Origin: CAYYWV01 sp964475385
GTDB lineage: Bacteria > Pseudomonadota > Alphaproteobacteria > JAAXGF01
Assembly: GCA_964475385.1 (NCBI GenBank)
Contig: CAYYWV010000138.1
Location: 1-5,545 of the forward strand
Direction: 5' to 3'
Length of the DNA stretch: 5,545 nucleotides
Shown here: positions 5,519 through 5,545 of the stretch, piece by piece
Position numbering within the stretch: position 1 is the stretch's first letter
Layout of the letters: every line of letters starts with the position of its first letter
Made by a program: the position numbers and the translations under genes
Notes under the pieces: model-generated
The model's database searches: none
Told to the model about the DNA's origin: nothing
Seen by the model: the letters and a program-made list of their open reading frames with translations, nothing else

Positions 5519-5545
5519 ACGTAATCGACGAAAAGGCCGCGGCCG

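Noticed and set aside
5535..5544. GGCCGCGGCC perfect palindrome after the last stop, possible terminator
   Set aside because: It is a 10-base self-complementary GC string with no loop and the window ends before any T-run could be seen. Such strings are common in GC-rich DNA.

Overview
The window looks like a housekeeping chromosomal segment of a GC-rich alphaproteobacterium, probably near the Rhodospirillales. This is inferred from strong G/C third-position bias, from the SuhB N-terminus (a GEVENLQVSRKGPADFVS-type segment I associate with alphaproteobacterial SuhB) and from the style of the MotA/MotB-like pair. All five genes lie on the + strand, and nothing suggests mobile DNA.

Positions 1-654 hold a short leader with a possible promoter and a small hairpin, then efp (elongation factor P, start ATG at 88). 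After 13 bases comes suhB (668-1468), an inositol-monophosphatase-family enzyme with an intact metal site. The two are probably co-transcribed.

Positions 1469-1634 are the only sizeable non-coding gap. It contains a 15-bp tandem duplication, a good sigma70-type promoter candidate (TTGTTC-N17-TATGGT) and a clear Shine-Dalgarno. No convincing intrinsic terminator follows suhB.

Positions 1635-5518 form a tight three-gene operon for an apparent envelope machine. The first gene encodes an exported protein with a long Pro/Ala-rich linker and a divergent OmpA-like C-terminus. The second encodes a four-helix MotA/TolQ/ExbB-family channel protein with a long helical tail. The third encodes a MotB-like partner with a membrane 'plug' helix carrying Asp18, about 340 residues of proline-free coiled coil, and a canonical OmpA peptidoglycan-binding domain. 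By analogy with MotAB, TolQR, ExbBD and ZorAB, the last two should form an ion-driven inner-membrane motor attached to peptidoglycan. The first is a likely periplasmic accessory. The task of this motor cannot be read from the sequence. The setting (housekeeping genes, no nuclease or helicase partner in view) argues against Zorya defence and flagellar rotation and favours an uncharacterised envelope function. The window ends 27 bases after the last stop codon, so further operon members may lie downstream.
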